In this document: in pieces, positions 18,189 through 25,840 of the stretch
How positions within the stretch are numbered: the first letter of the stretch is position 1
How the letters are laid out: every line of letters begins with the position of its first letter
Assembly: GCF_000287055.2 (NCBI RefSeq)
Contig: NZ_AJYQ02000089.1
Coordinates: 1-64,000 of the forward strand
Length of the DNA stretch: 64,000 nt
Source of the DNA: Vibrio genomosp. F10 str. ZF-129
GTDB lineage: Bacteria > Pseudomonadota > Gammaproteobacteria > Enterobacterales > Vibrionaceae
Reading direction: 5' to 3'
Program-made: the position numbers and the translations under genes
Notes under the pieces: generated by a model
What the model was told of the DNA's origin: nothing
Seen by the model: only the letters and a program-made list of their open reading frames with translations
Databases searched by the model: none

Positions 18189-19680
18189 CCGATTCCCAAG
18201 CTTGCTTCTTGCGATAGACCGTAGACGGGCTTAGCTCTAACAGTACGGCCGCGCTTAGGACGTTTCCATCACAATAATCTATTGCATTTTGGATGGTCTC
18301 GCGTTCTATTTGCCACATAGGTCTAATGGTGGATGCTTTAGACGCAGTCGATTCCTGACTGTCATGGGACGCCATCAAAGCATCCTGCGCAGGCGAGGGA
18401 GCGGATACTAGAGCTACCTCCTCTGTTCTTCTCTCATGACTGGGCGATGAGGCGTCTTTATGTGTGTGGTTGGGAACATGCTTAGCGGTTTGTTTAGTGG
18501 CCAATTGTTTAGTGGCCAGAATTTGAGCGGGTAGGTGAGCGACGGATAACTTGGCTTCGTCGTTCAAGACGACAATATTACGAATAATATTCTGCAGTTG
18601 CCTAACATTTCCCGGCCACTGATATTTCTTAAGCAGCAGTTCTGCATCTTTGTTGATACCAGTAAACTTTTTACGGTCTTCTTTCGCATAGATTTTCAGG
18701 AAATGATTGGCGAGGATAACGATATCATTTTCACGCTCACGCAAAGGCGGCATTTCAATCGGGACGACATGCACTCGGTAGTAAAGATCTTCTCTGAATC
18801 GACCCTCCTCAACTTCAAGAAGTGGATCTCGATTCGTTGCACATAAGATCCGTACATTAACTTTGACCTCCTTTGTCGCACCGAGTGGAGTAAATGTGCC
18901 TGTTTGCAAAAAGCGCAAAAGCTTCTTCTGCATGTCCAAGTCCATTTCGCACAACTCATCAAGAAACAGTGTGCCGCCATCTGCCATTGACGCCGCGCCT
19001 TTTCTATCACTCGTCGCTCCGGTGAAGGCGCCTTTAACATGGCCGAAGACTTCACTTTCCATCAAGTCTTTAGGTATTGCGCCACAGTTAATAGCGACAA
19101 ATGGCATTTTTGAACGTTGGCTTTCTTTATGAATCGCTTCTGCGCAAACTTCTTTCCCGGTCCCGCTTTCACCGTGAATAAAAACACTTGCCGTGGTGGG
19201 GGCAACGGAGTCGATAATCTTGTAAACCGCTTGCATGGAAAGGCATCCACCCAAGAAACCGTGGAATCGGTTACGATCGAATCTTGCTTCAATATCTTCA
19301 ACAAGGTGCTCAAGCTTTGCCTGCTTCAAGTGCAGTGAAATAGACGTTTTTAAGCGATCGGCTTTGATGGGTTTTTCTAGAAAATCTTTCGCCCCTTTCT
19401 GAATGAGACCGACGGCAATGTCAACCGAACCATGAGCCGTTGCAATGACAGCGGAGGTTTGAATTTGGTTTTCACCAATCCAGTCCAGTATATCTTCACC
19501 CGACATATCGGGGAGTTTTAAATCCAAAATAATAAGATCTGGCACATTACGTTCTATAAACGCGATGGCTTCTTTGCCTGTTTCAACATGAAATAGGTCA
19601 TAAGGTTCATCTTTGACGTATTGCTTATAAAGCACAGCAAGCGATGTTGAATCTTCTACGAGTAGTACTTTGGGTCTCAT
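18166..19680 (-). CDS. sypG: SypG, sigma-54-dependent response regulator
   Basis: 504 residues with three domains. The receiver (1-125) has phospho-acceptor D53 in ILDLKLPDMSG and lysine in EKPIK. The AAA+ sigma-54 activation domain (about 140-375) has Walker A GESGTGKE and the GAFTGA loop that touches sigma-54. The C-terminal Fis-type helix-turn-helix (about 460-500) follows a Ser/Thr/His-rich linker. Family knowledge: SypG, phosphorylated through the SypF HPt domain, activates the sypA, sypI, sypM and sypP promoters. All four sites are present here at constant phasing. D53 matches the site known in V. fischeri. Confidence 0.92.
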   Translation of the reverse strand: MRPKVLLVEDSTSLAVLYKQYVKDEPYDLFHVETGKEAIAFIERNVPDLIILDLKLPDMSGEDILDWIGENQIQTSAVIATAHGSVDIAVGLIQKGAKDFLEKPIKADRLKTSISLHLKQAKLEHLVEDIEARFDRNRFHGFLGGCLSMQAVYKIIDSVAPTTASVFIHGESGTGKEVCAEAIHKESQRSKMPFVAINCGAIPKDLMESEVFGHVKGAFTGATSDRKGAASMADGGTLFLDELCEMDLDMQKKLLRFLQTGTFTPLGATKEVKVNVRILCATNRDPLLEVEEGRFREDLYYRVHVVPIEMPPLRERENDIVILANHFLKIYAKEDRKKFTGINKDAELLLKKYQWPGNVRQLQNIIRNIVVLNDEAKLSVAHLPAQILATKQLATKQTAKHVPNHTHKDASSPSHERRTEEVALVSAPSPAQDALMASHDSQESTASKASTIRPMWQIERETIQNAIDYCDGNVLSAAVLLELSPSTVYRKKQAWESDDEHSTA

Positions 19681-19781
19681 CTGCTACGTCCTTTTAACTA
19701 ATATAGAAATACGCTATATAGAATGAACACATCTATAAGTTGGAAAATGAATAAGGGCAATCAAACTCGTCGTCTAATAAT

Positions 19782-20171
19782 CTAAGCGTCTATAAATCCT
19801 AAATCTTTTCTCATGACCAAGGCGTCAATAGAACGTTTGGCCAAAGACAGCAGTAGTGGGATACGATCAAGCGCAACGTCAAATTGCTTTTGTAAGCACT
19901 GCTTTTCAATTTCTCTAGCGAGTTCTGCAAGTGCGCGGTTACCTAGGGCGAAAGCCGCGCTTCCTAATGTGTGTGTTTCAAACTCAAGCTGTTCCACATT
20001 TTTGCTGTTCATTGCCTCGGTGATGTTGCTTAACCGAAGCGCAGATTCTTCAACATAATGATCGATTAGGATCGGTATGACGTCTGCACTGGTGTCAGCA
20101 ATCATTTGATTCAATATCGATTCATCAACGTACTTAGAGATAGATTCGGGTAGTTCACTTGATACGCTCAA
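19782..20171 (-). CDS. Stand-alone HPt phosphotransfer protein at the sypF position
   Basis: 129 residues, nearly all an HPt four-helix domain. The phospho-accepting histidine is H67 in 'ETHTLGSAAFALGNRALAELA', which fits the HxLKGSS-type HPt motif. In V. fischeri this slot holds sypF, a hybrid histidine kinase with receiver and C-terminal HPt; here no kinase, HATPase or receiver sequence exists in any frame of the gap. It should relay phosphate from a kinase encoded elsewhere to SypG. The start read is TTG with GAGAG upstream; a little uncertain. 101 bases separate it from sypG. Confidence 0.82.
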   Translation of the reverse strand: MSVSSELPESISKYVDESILNQMIADTSADVIPILIDHYVEESALRLSNITEAMNSKNVEQLEFETHTLGSAAFALGNRALAELAREIEKQCLQKQFDVALDRIPLLLSLAKRSIDALVMRKDLGFIDA

Positions 20172-20321
20172 TGGTTAATTTCTCTCTGGTCAGCATTCAC
20201 TTATTCATTATTAAAATGATAGCCCAGTATGAAAAAAATTCTGATATTTTGGCAACGCAGAGGTGAATGAATAGCGATTTTGTGATGTGAATAAGCTCAA
20301 TTTATCAATAAGCTGCGATAA

Positions 20322-20347
20322 ATTCACTTATTCACTTATTCACTTAT
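20322..20347. repeat. 8-bp tandem repeat (ATTCACTT x3)
   Basis: Three perfect tandem copies of ATTCACTT in the 270-base gap between sypD and the HPt gene, where sypE would be expected. Related single copies (TTCACTTATTCA) sit at the other end of the gap near 20190. Confidence 0.8.
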
Positions 20348-20440
20348 AACGATAGGGTGAAGCAAGAAGCAAGAAAGTAACGCCGAACTATTCTAGATTA
20401 AACCTAAACAAAGATTGAAGAGATAGAGTGAGGATTAAAG

Positions 20441-21127
20441 TCAGGCAGATAATGACAAAAATTCATTTCGGCTCAGCCAATTTTCGAGTTTGACTCTAAG
20501 CTTTTTGGGGAGGAAAGGAATGCGTCTTAGCTCGCGAATAATTTCGGCACTTAAAGTCGGTTGATCTTTTACATTGAGCACGGTGCCGAGCAAATCTATT
20601 TGATCACTGCTCAAGAGTTCGACCGCTTTTTTGATATGAGATGAAGTGGTACTGCCTCCTTTTACTACCAGGATCGTTTTGTCACAGGCACTGGCGACAC
20701 TCTGTGCGGGTATATTGCCACGGTTAATTTGTAATAACGGAGAGGTATCGATGATCACTCGATCAAATTGACCCTGCCATTTTTTTACTGCGTGGCTCAT
20801 AAAGGTCGGATCTTTATACGCAAGTTGTGTGGATTGATCGCTCGGTATCGCGACACCGGTGAACAATCGATGGCTGTCGACATGTTCTATCAACTGCGTA
20901 TTCCCTTCTGGGCTTATGGTGAGCTCTTTAAAGGCGGGATTAAACATGTTTAAGTCGACCAATAATGCGTTATGTCCTGCTAGCATATATCGTTCAGTCA
21001 AAGCACTAGCGACTGAAGTGACGCCATCTAGCGATTGGCAAGCGGTGATGCACAGTGATTTACACCCAGAAAGTTCTGCAGACAAATAAATTTGTTCAAT
21101 TTCAGCATGGGTCGCAGGAATAGCCAT
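20441..21127 (-). CDS. sypD: SypD, CpsD/BY-kinase-like protein with degenerate P-loop
   Basis: 228 residues of the CpsD/Wzc kinase fold. Walker A' (LLVDLN, 55-60) and Walker B (VIIDTSP, about 124-130) are present, but the P-loop reads DGVTSVA (34-40) with Val where the catalytic Lys of EGKST should be. No tyrosine-rich tail is visible. It may therefore bind nucleotide poorly and act as a structural partner of the co-polymerase SypO. It shares a TAATG junction with sypC. Confidence 0.82.
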   Translation of the reverse strand: MAIPATHAEIEQIYLSAELSGCKSLCITACQSLDGVTSVASALTERYMLAGHNALLVDLNMFNPAFKELTISPEGNTQLIEHVDSHRLFTGVAIPSDQSTQLAYKDPTFMSHAVKKWQGQFDRVIIDTSPLLQINRGNIPAQSVASACDKTILVVKGGSTTSSHIKKAVELLSSDQIDLLGTVLNVKDQPTLSAEIIRELRRIPFLPKKLRVKLENWLSRNEFLSLSA

Positions 21128-23295
21128 TAGAGCGCTCCTATTAGTACAATCGTAGTGGTTAGGCGGAGTATATCGGTTAGACCTACACGGGCCTTTTCCA
21201 TGAAGCTTTCACTCTGGTCTGGGATAAAAATGGTGTCACCAGCACGCAAAACAGGAAGCTGTCTTATATTGGCGGTACGGCTGAACTCAATCAGATCAAA
21301 TGTTCTAGCCTGTCCCTGACAGCAAGACATATTGACGACAGAAATCTTTTCAACATAAGCGTTATCACTTGGACCACCAGCTTCTGCTAGGATATCTAAG
21401 ATGGTCATGTTGTCGTCAAAAACATAACGACCGGGTTTATTGACCGCACCAAGCACACGTATGGTTGACTCTTTCGAGCGATCTAACCAATTCTTGTTTT
21501 TTTCTGGAATATAAATCGTATCGCCCATGGTCACGGTCGGTAATAAGTTTTCGTCTCCCGTTTCAAAATAGAGTGATAGATTGAGCTTACTGACTTTGGA
21601 GTAGGTTTTGTCTCGGTGCGTGACTCTAATATTATGTATATCTGCTTCTTTTGTCGGGCCATCTGCGGCAGCCAGTATGTCGAGAAAATGCATTTCTTTA
21701 GTGAATCTAAAGCGTCCAGGCGTGTTCACTTGACCAAAAATATAGATAGAAGCATCTGAGCTTTGACGTACCCATTGAGATTTATTGTCAGAAGGATCTT
21801 GTGGTAAGTCATGAATACGGACGATCGAACCGGCAGAGATGGAAGGAAGTTCATTCGGCTTCGCACCATTTAAAATGAACGCGTCTAAATCAAAGACCAC
21901 TAATTGTTTCTCTGCATCGATAACCTCGATCTTAGTGGTGTCGGCTCGAAGTGTCGGGCCGCCAACATGGGAAAGTAAGTCCATCAAATTCATTTCGTCC
22001 GACCATTCGATACGACCGGGTCTGACGACTTGTCCCATCACATTGACGGCTCGGTTTGGTGATACCTTTAGCCACGATTTTTCGTTCATATCGGTCTTTT
22101 CAGGTACGAAAATCGCGTCCCCCGGCTCTATAGCGGGTGGCTTGGATCCTTGAAGACCTTCTGTGTAGGCAGTCAGATCGAATGGAATGACTTGTCCACT
22201 GGCTTTAATCACACGAATTTGACGGGATTCTGCAAATCGAGTTGGCCCCCCTGCGTTAGCCAAAATATCCATAAAGGTTGCGCCTAATTTCCCTTCAAAA
22301 GCACCAGGAGAAGCGACTTCACCCATGATGTAAACGGTATTTGCGCCGGATTTGATTTCTTCTTCTTGCTTAGGAACAAAAACAGTTGAGCCTGGGTTGA
22401 GTTTAGGTAGCAGGGAAGAGTCGCCGCTATCAAGGTATCGCTTTAGATTAAACAGCTCTGGCGTATTGTTGGTAATGATCCGAATTTGCTCAACACTCGC
22501 ATAACGTGTGACACCGCCAGAGCGCATTAAAATATCCACCAAATCACTGCCTTCCTTAAACGAGAAAGAACCCGGTGCATTCACTTCTCCAAAGACCTTA
22601 ATCGCACTGCGTCCGTCGGCACTGTCACCTGAATCAGCGAGCTTAGCAGGGTCGAATTCTTGCTCGATATTACTGACTAACGGTGAGGCAGGAACAAACA
22701 GCGTATCGAGAGATTGAAGGGTTGGAAGCTGTTTTTCATCACCGGAATCTAAAAATGCTTTGTAGTTGAATGTCTGTTTGTCTCCACCGCGTTTAAGTAA
22801 CATGTTATTAAGCTGGGCGCCCGAGCGAAGCCCCCCTGCTGCGTAAAGTGCCATTTGAATATCGGCGCTTTTCGCTAGCGTGTATTCACCGGGTGAGTTT
22901 ACATACCCTTGAACTGAGATGAGAATTTGCTGCTCTGAAATATAGACATCGGCATTTGATAAGTCTCTGAATACGGATTCTAACGCCCCTAAAACAGCGT
23001 TCTTTAATTGTTTCTCATCGTAGCCAACGACATAAAGCGCGCCAACTTCGGGTAGGGTGATTCTTCCGCGTTTGTTCACTTGAAAGCCCTTATTCAAGGT
23101 GCCTTCTCCGGGGAGATTCACTTGGATGAGATCGCCTACTTGTACGATTTCTTTGGACGATACTTCTTCTGTCGCCCAAGCAGTAGTCAGACTCAGTGTC
23201 ATTGCCACAGAGAGAAATACGATAGATAGACGCTTACACTTTCGTCCTGATTTTAACTTTAACCTAAGCGCAAACTGAAATATAAGGTTAATCAT
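21127..23295 (-). CDS. sypC: SypC, outer-membrane polysaccharide export protein with six SLBB repeats
   Basis: 722 residues, long for a Wza-type exporter. A signal peptide ends at about residue 41 ('TTAWA'). The polysaccharide export domain is at about 48-120. Six SLBB repeats then start at roughly 126, 231, 320, 416, 516 and 611, each with the pattern 'I-x-G-x-V-x-x-PG...LMDILxxxGGPT' and closed by 'GDxIFVPE'. A hydrophobic segment at 703-722 could be the outer-membrane helix. It would form the channel for Syp polymer. No lipobox is visible. It overlaps sypB by eight bases. Confidence 0.88.
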   Translation of the reverse strand: MINLIFQFALRLKLKSGRKCKRLSIVFLSVAMTLSLTTAWATEEVSSKEIVQVGDLIQVNLPGEGTLNKGFQVNKRGRITLPEVGALYVVGYDEKQLKNAVLGALESVFRDLSNADVYISEQQILISVQGYVNSPGEYTLAKSADIQMALYAAGGLRSGAQLNNMLLKRGGDKQTFNYKAFLDSGDEKQLPTLQSLDTLFVPASPLVSNIEQEFDPAKLADSGDSADGRSAIKVFGEVNAPGSFSFKEGSDLVDILMRSGGVTRYASVEQIRIITNNTPELFNLKRYLDSGDSSLLPKLNPGSTVFVPKQEEEIKSGANTVYIMGEVASPGAFEGKLGATFMDILANAGGPTRFAESRQIRVIKASGQVIPFDLTAYTEGLQGSKPPAIEPGDAIFVPEKTDMNEKSWLKVSPNRAVNVMGQVVRPGRIEWSDEMNLMDLLSHVGGPTLRADTTKIEVIDAEKQLVVFDLDAFILNGAKPNELPSISAGSIVRIHDLPQDPSDNKSQWVRQSSDASIYIFGQVNTPGRFRFTKEMHFLDILAAADGPTKEADIHNIRVTHRDKTYSKVSKLNLSLYFETGDENLLPTVTMGDTIYIPEKNKNWLDRSKESTIRVLGAVNKPGRYVFDDNMTILDILAEAGGPSDNAYVEKISVVNMSCCQGQARTFDLIEFSRTANIRQLPVLRAGDTIFIPDQSESFMEKARVGLTDILRLTTTIVLIGAL

Positions 23296-24121
23296 ACAAG
23301 CCCCCCTGTGACGCCGTCACTGAATGATCAAGTGTCGATACAATTTCGATGCTCACGCGTCGATTGGTGAGCATAACCGCCTGACTTTCACCTTCAAATA
23401 GGGGTAACTGAGCACCAAGAGAGTGAGTGGTAATCCTGTTTGGTGCTAAACCAAAAATGGTAAGGTAGCGTTTGACTTGCTTTGCTCGGCCCATGGCAAG
23501 CTTTTCATTTTCGATGTCGTTCCCCTGCGAATCAGCATGGCCGGTCACAGAGAGCTTCAAGTCTTGATTTTCGAGCAGAATATTAGCGGCTCTTGCTAAA
23601 TGGCCCATGTATTTAGGGTTAATCTCTACTGAATTTGTAGCGAATTGATTATCGACGTTCAAAATCTCGAACAGCTGATCAATAACCACAAGCTGTTGGT
23701 CCAGTTTGAACTGACTCAAAGGCGGGGAGCATCTTGTCTCTGAAGTAACATAATCGAGTTGCAATTCCAGTTCATTCAAACGTTTTCTTTGTATTACTAG
23801 GTCGTTCGCCGCATCAAGAAGCAGTCCACCTTCTAATTCGCGAGCAATTCTATTTTGTTTCTCTGTCGCTTGAACGACCGCGGCAGGAAAACACCAGTTG
23901 GCCCCTTGTCTGATTAACGAGTCCAATTGAAGTTTAGCGAGTTGCCAGTCAAATCTTAGACCATGCTCTGGGCCCAGTGGCTCATTCGGCATGATGGGAG
24001 AAAACTCGGAACCGGCATAACTTTCAGCTAACCCTCCACGGCCTTCTTCTGGATAGCTAGTGCATCCAAACAAAATCGTTAAGGATGCAATCAAAGCTAT
24101 TGAGTTATGAAATCCCTTCAT
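23288..24121 (-). CDS. sypB: SypB, OmpA-family lipoprotein
   Basis: 277 residues. Lipoprotein signal with lipobox LFGC near residue 20, then an unknown helical region, then a C-terminal OmpA domain. The peptidoglycan-binding motif reads 'LSVTGHADSQGNDIENEKLAMGRAKQVKRYL'. It probably anchors or spaces the export complex between outer membrane and wall. The start is the ATG at 24121 with AAAAGGACG before it. Second gene after sypA. Confidence 0.87.
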   Translation of the reverse strand: MKGFHNSIALIASLTILFGCTSYPEEGRGGLAESYAGSEFSPIMPNEPLGPEHGLRFDWQLAKLQLDSLIRQGANWCFPAAVVQATEKQNRIARELEGGLLLDAANDLVIQRKRLNELELQLDYVTSETRCSPPLSQFKLDQQLVVIDQLFEILNVDNQFATNSVEINPKYMGHLARAANILLENQDLKLSVTGHADSQGNDIENEKLAMGRAKQVKRYLTIFGLAPNRITTHSLGAQLPLFEGESQAVMLTNRRVSIEIVSTLDHSVTASQGGLYD

Positions 24122-24164
24122 TGCCAACGTCCTTTTATTATAAGTATTATTAGTATAGTTGCAT

Positions 24165-24485
24165 TTAGTGAGAATTTTTGTTTACCGGTATGGCTTGTCC
24201 TATACGCAGTAAATTGATGATTTCTAAAGGTTGCCCCGTAACATTTTCAATGCGCATAAAACGTTCTCGTTCTATCAAACGTTTATAAAGATAAACCAGC
24301 GCGCCAACTCCCGACGAGTCGAGAAATGCCACGTTGCGAAAGTCGAGCTCTATCTCACTATGGCGATCATGAGTAATGACTTGATCGATATGTGGCAGCG
24401 CATCTTTGCTTCCCTCAGCATCTAGGTTACCCATAATTTCCAATGTCAGAATTGTGTCACTTGCTTCAATAGTTCGTAGTTCCAT
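24165..24485 (-). CDS. sypA: SypA, STAS-domain biofilm regulator
   Basis: 106-residue single STAS domain (anti-sigma-factor antagonist fold). The phosphorylatable serine is in 'FLDSSGVGALVYLY' (S57 or S58). In V. fischeri, SypA promotes biofilm and is switched off by serine phosphorylation by SypE. No sypE is found in this locus, so control of this serine is unclear. First gene of the locus, with a sigma-54 promoter at 24518, an AGGAG ribosome site and a leader of about 22 bases. Confidence 0.9.
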   Translation of the reverse strand: MELRTIEASDTILTLEIMGNLDAEGSKDALPHIDQVITHDRHSEIELDFRNVAFLDSSGVGALVYLYKRLIERERFMRIENVTGQPLEIINLLRIGQAIPVNKNSH

Positions 24486-24517
24486 GATAATTACTCCTGT
24501 TTGGTTTATTTCTATAG

Positions 24518-24533
24518 AGCAGGTTCTGTGCCA
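24518..24533 (-). promoter_or_regulatory. Sigma-54 promoter of sypA
   Basis: Minus strand TGGCACAGAACCTGCT: perfect -24 box and one mismatch in the -12 box. Predicted start near 24507. Confidence 0.88.
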
Positions 24534-24603
24534 TCAATTAATATTATATATATCAGATGGATAGGTTGTATTTTTAGGGATTTGTCAATTTGGAAATCGT
24601 TTA

Positions 24604-24618
24604 TTCTCATTTTGAGAA
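24604..24618. promoter_or_regulatory. SypG-binding element upstream of sypA
   Basis: TTCTCATTTTGAGAA, centre 79 bp upstream of the -24 GG of the sypA promoter. It also lies about 160 bp upstream of the divergent DNA ligase gene. Confidence 0.85.
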
Positions 24619-24774
24619 TCAAAATATAAACACGGGTAACAACCCACAGATAGTGTGAACTGTATGGAAAAGTGAGTGAATTGTTATGAGCCTGCTCGCA
24701 TTGACAAGATTGTGGTGAACTTAGTTAGCCGTTCTCTGGAAGAATACGTTAACTCAACAGACAAGGAGTGTTTC

Positions 24775-25617
24775 GTGCGGTTATCTGTAATTTCAATAGG
24801 AATTTGCCTTGCGTTTAGCTGCCCAAGTTACGCAGAGCTTGCGTATGACATGGGTGTGATGAATGCACACAGTTATCAGTCAGGAATAAATATTGAGGAG
24901 TACTGGCAAAGTGAAAAGTTAGACGGTATTCGCGCGATATGGACAGGAAAGACGCTGTTAACCAGAAAGGGCAACCCAATTAATGCGCCAGATTGGTTCA
25001 CCGAAGCGTTGCCCAACTTTGCGCTAGAAGGAGAGCTTTGGGCGGGACGTGGTAATTTTCATCTTGTACAACAAACGGTTCTAGACAAAGTACCTTCTGA
25101 CTCTGCATGGGAGAGAATCGATTACATGCTGTTTGATATGCCTCAGTCTGCCGGTGATTATCAGAAACGGTATTACAATATTTTACACTGGCTTGAACAT
25201 AACAGCGCCCCTCACCTTAGATACGTAGAACACAAGCCGATTGCATCAGAGGAAGAGCTGTTTCGACATTTAGACAATGTCAGTAGTGACAACGGCGAGG
25301 GTATCATGCTGCGTAAAGTGACTAGCCGTTATCAGGCGGGTCGGAGTAATGACATGCTTAAATTGAAAAAGCATGAGGATACAGAAGCATTAGTTATTGG
25401 GTATAAGCTTGGAGAGGGTAAATACAGAGGGTTGATGGGTTCGTTGCGGGTCAGGCTAGAATCGGGCGCTGAGTTTAATATTGGTAGCGGGTTTACTGAT
25501 GAACAAAGACGTAACCCACCCCAAATAGGTTCAACGATCACGTTTAGATATAATGGATGGACACAAAATGGTATTCCAAAATTTGCTCGTTATTTACGTG
25601 AGCGTAAACTGTTTTAA
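24775..25617 (+). CDS. Periplasmic ATP-dependent DNA ligase (LigE type)
   Basis: 280 residues. Signal peptide 'VRLSVISIGICLAFSCPSYA' is followed by a minimal nucleotidyltransferase plus OB-fold ligase. Motif I, with the lysine that takes AMP, is EKLDGIRA; motif III-like 'YMLFDMP', motif IV 'GEGIMLRK' and motif V 'MLKLKKHED' are seen. The start is a GTG at 24775 with AAGGAG six bases before it; the longer ATG reading would bury the signal peptide. Periplasmic ligases of this type are common in Vibrio and Neisseria and may repair incoming DNA; the role is not settled. Divergent from sypA. Confidence 0.87.
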   Translation: MRLSVISIGICLAFSCPSYAELAYDMGVMNAHSYQSGINIEEYWQSEKLDGIRAIWTGKTLLTRKGNPINAPDWFTEALPNFALEGELWAGRGNFHLVQQTVLDKVPSDSAWERIDYMLFDMPQSAGDYQKRYYNILHWLEHNSAPHLRYVEHKPIASEEELFRHLDNVSSDNGEGIMLRKVTSRYQAGRSNDMLKLKKHEDTEALVIGYKLGEGKYRGLMGSLRVRLESGAEFNIGSGFTDEQRRNPPQIGSTITFRYNGWTQNGIPKFARYLRERKLF

Positions 25618-25730
25618 TAGTCAGGTTACGTCCATAACCTGACTATAAGATCAATCCCTCAGAGAACTGGGCCATATTAGTTCGCGTTATTACCCAGAAA
25701 TATGACAAGCAATAGCACTTGTCTCTATTG

Positions 25731-25840
25731 TTTAGCAACAAATGTTTAGCAACAAAATTACTTAGAATCTAAATTCTTTAGATGCAAAATTACACAGAAG
25801 CTAAATTCTTTAGAAGCAGAATTACTTAGCTGCAAAAGCC
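25731..25840. repeat. 32-bp tandem repeats running into the norM 3' end
   Basis: Three 32-base units start at 25745, 25777 and 25809, each of the form TTTAG(A/C)(A/T)GCA...CTAAATTC, with a 14-base partial copy before them at 25731. The last unit covers the final codons and stop of norM. The CTAAATTCTTTAG core is itself nearly palindromic. Confidence 0.75.

Noticed and set aside
20221..20300. A sigma-54 promoter for the HPt-sypG genes (TTGGCAACG near 20252)
   Set aside because: No GC at the -12 position, and no SypG-type palindrome upstream; these genes are more simply read from the sypA promoter.
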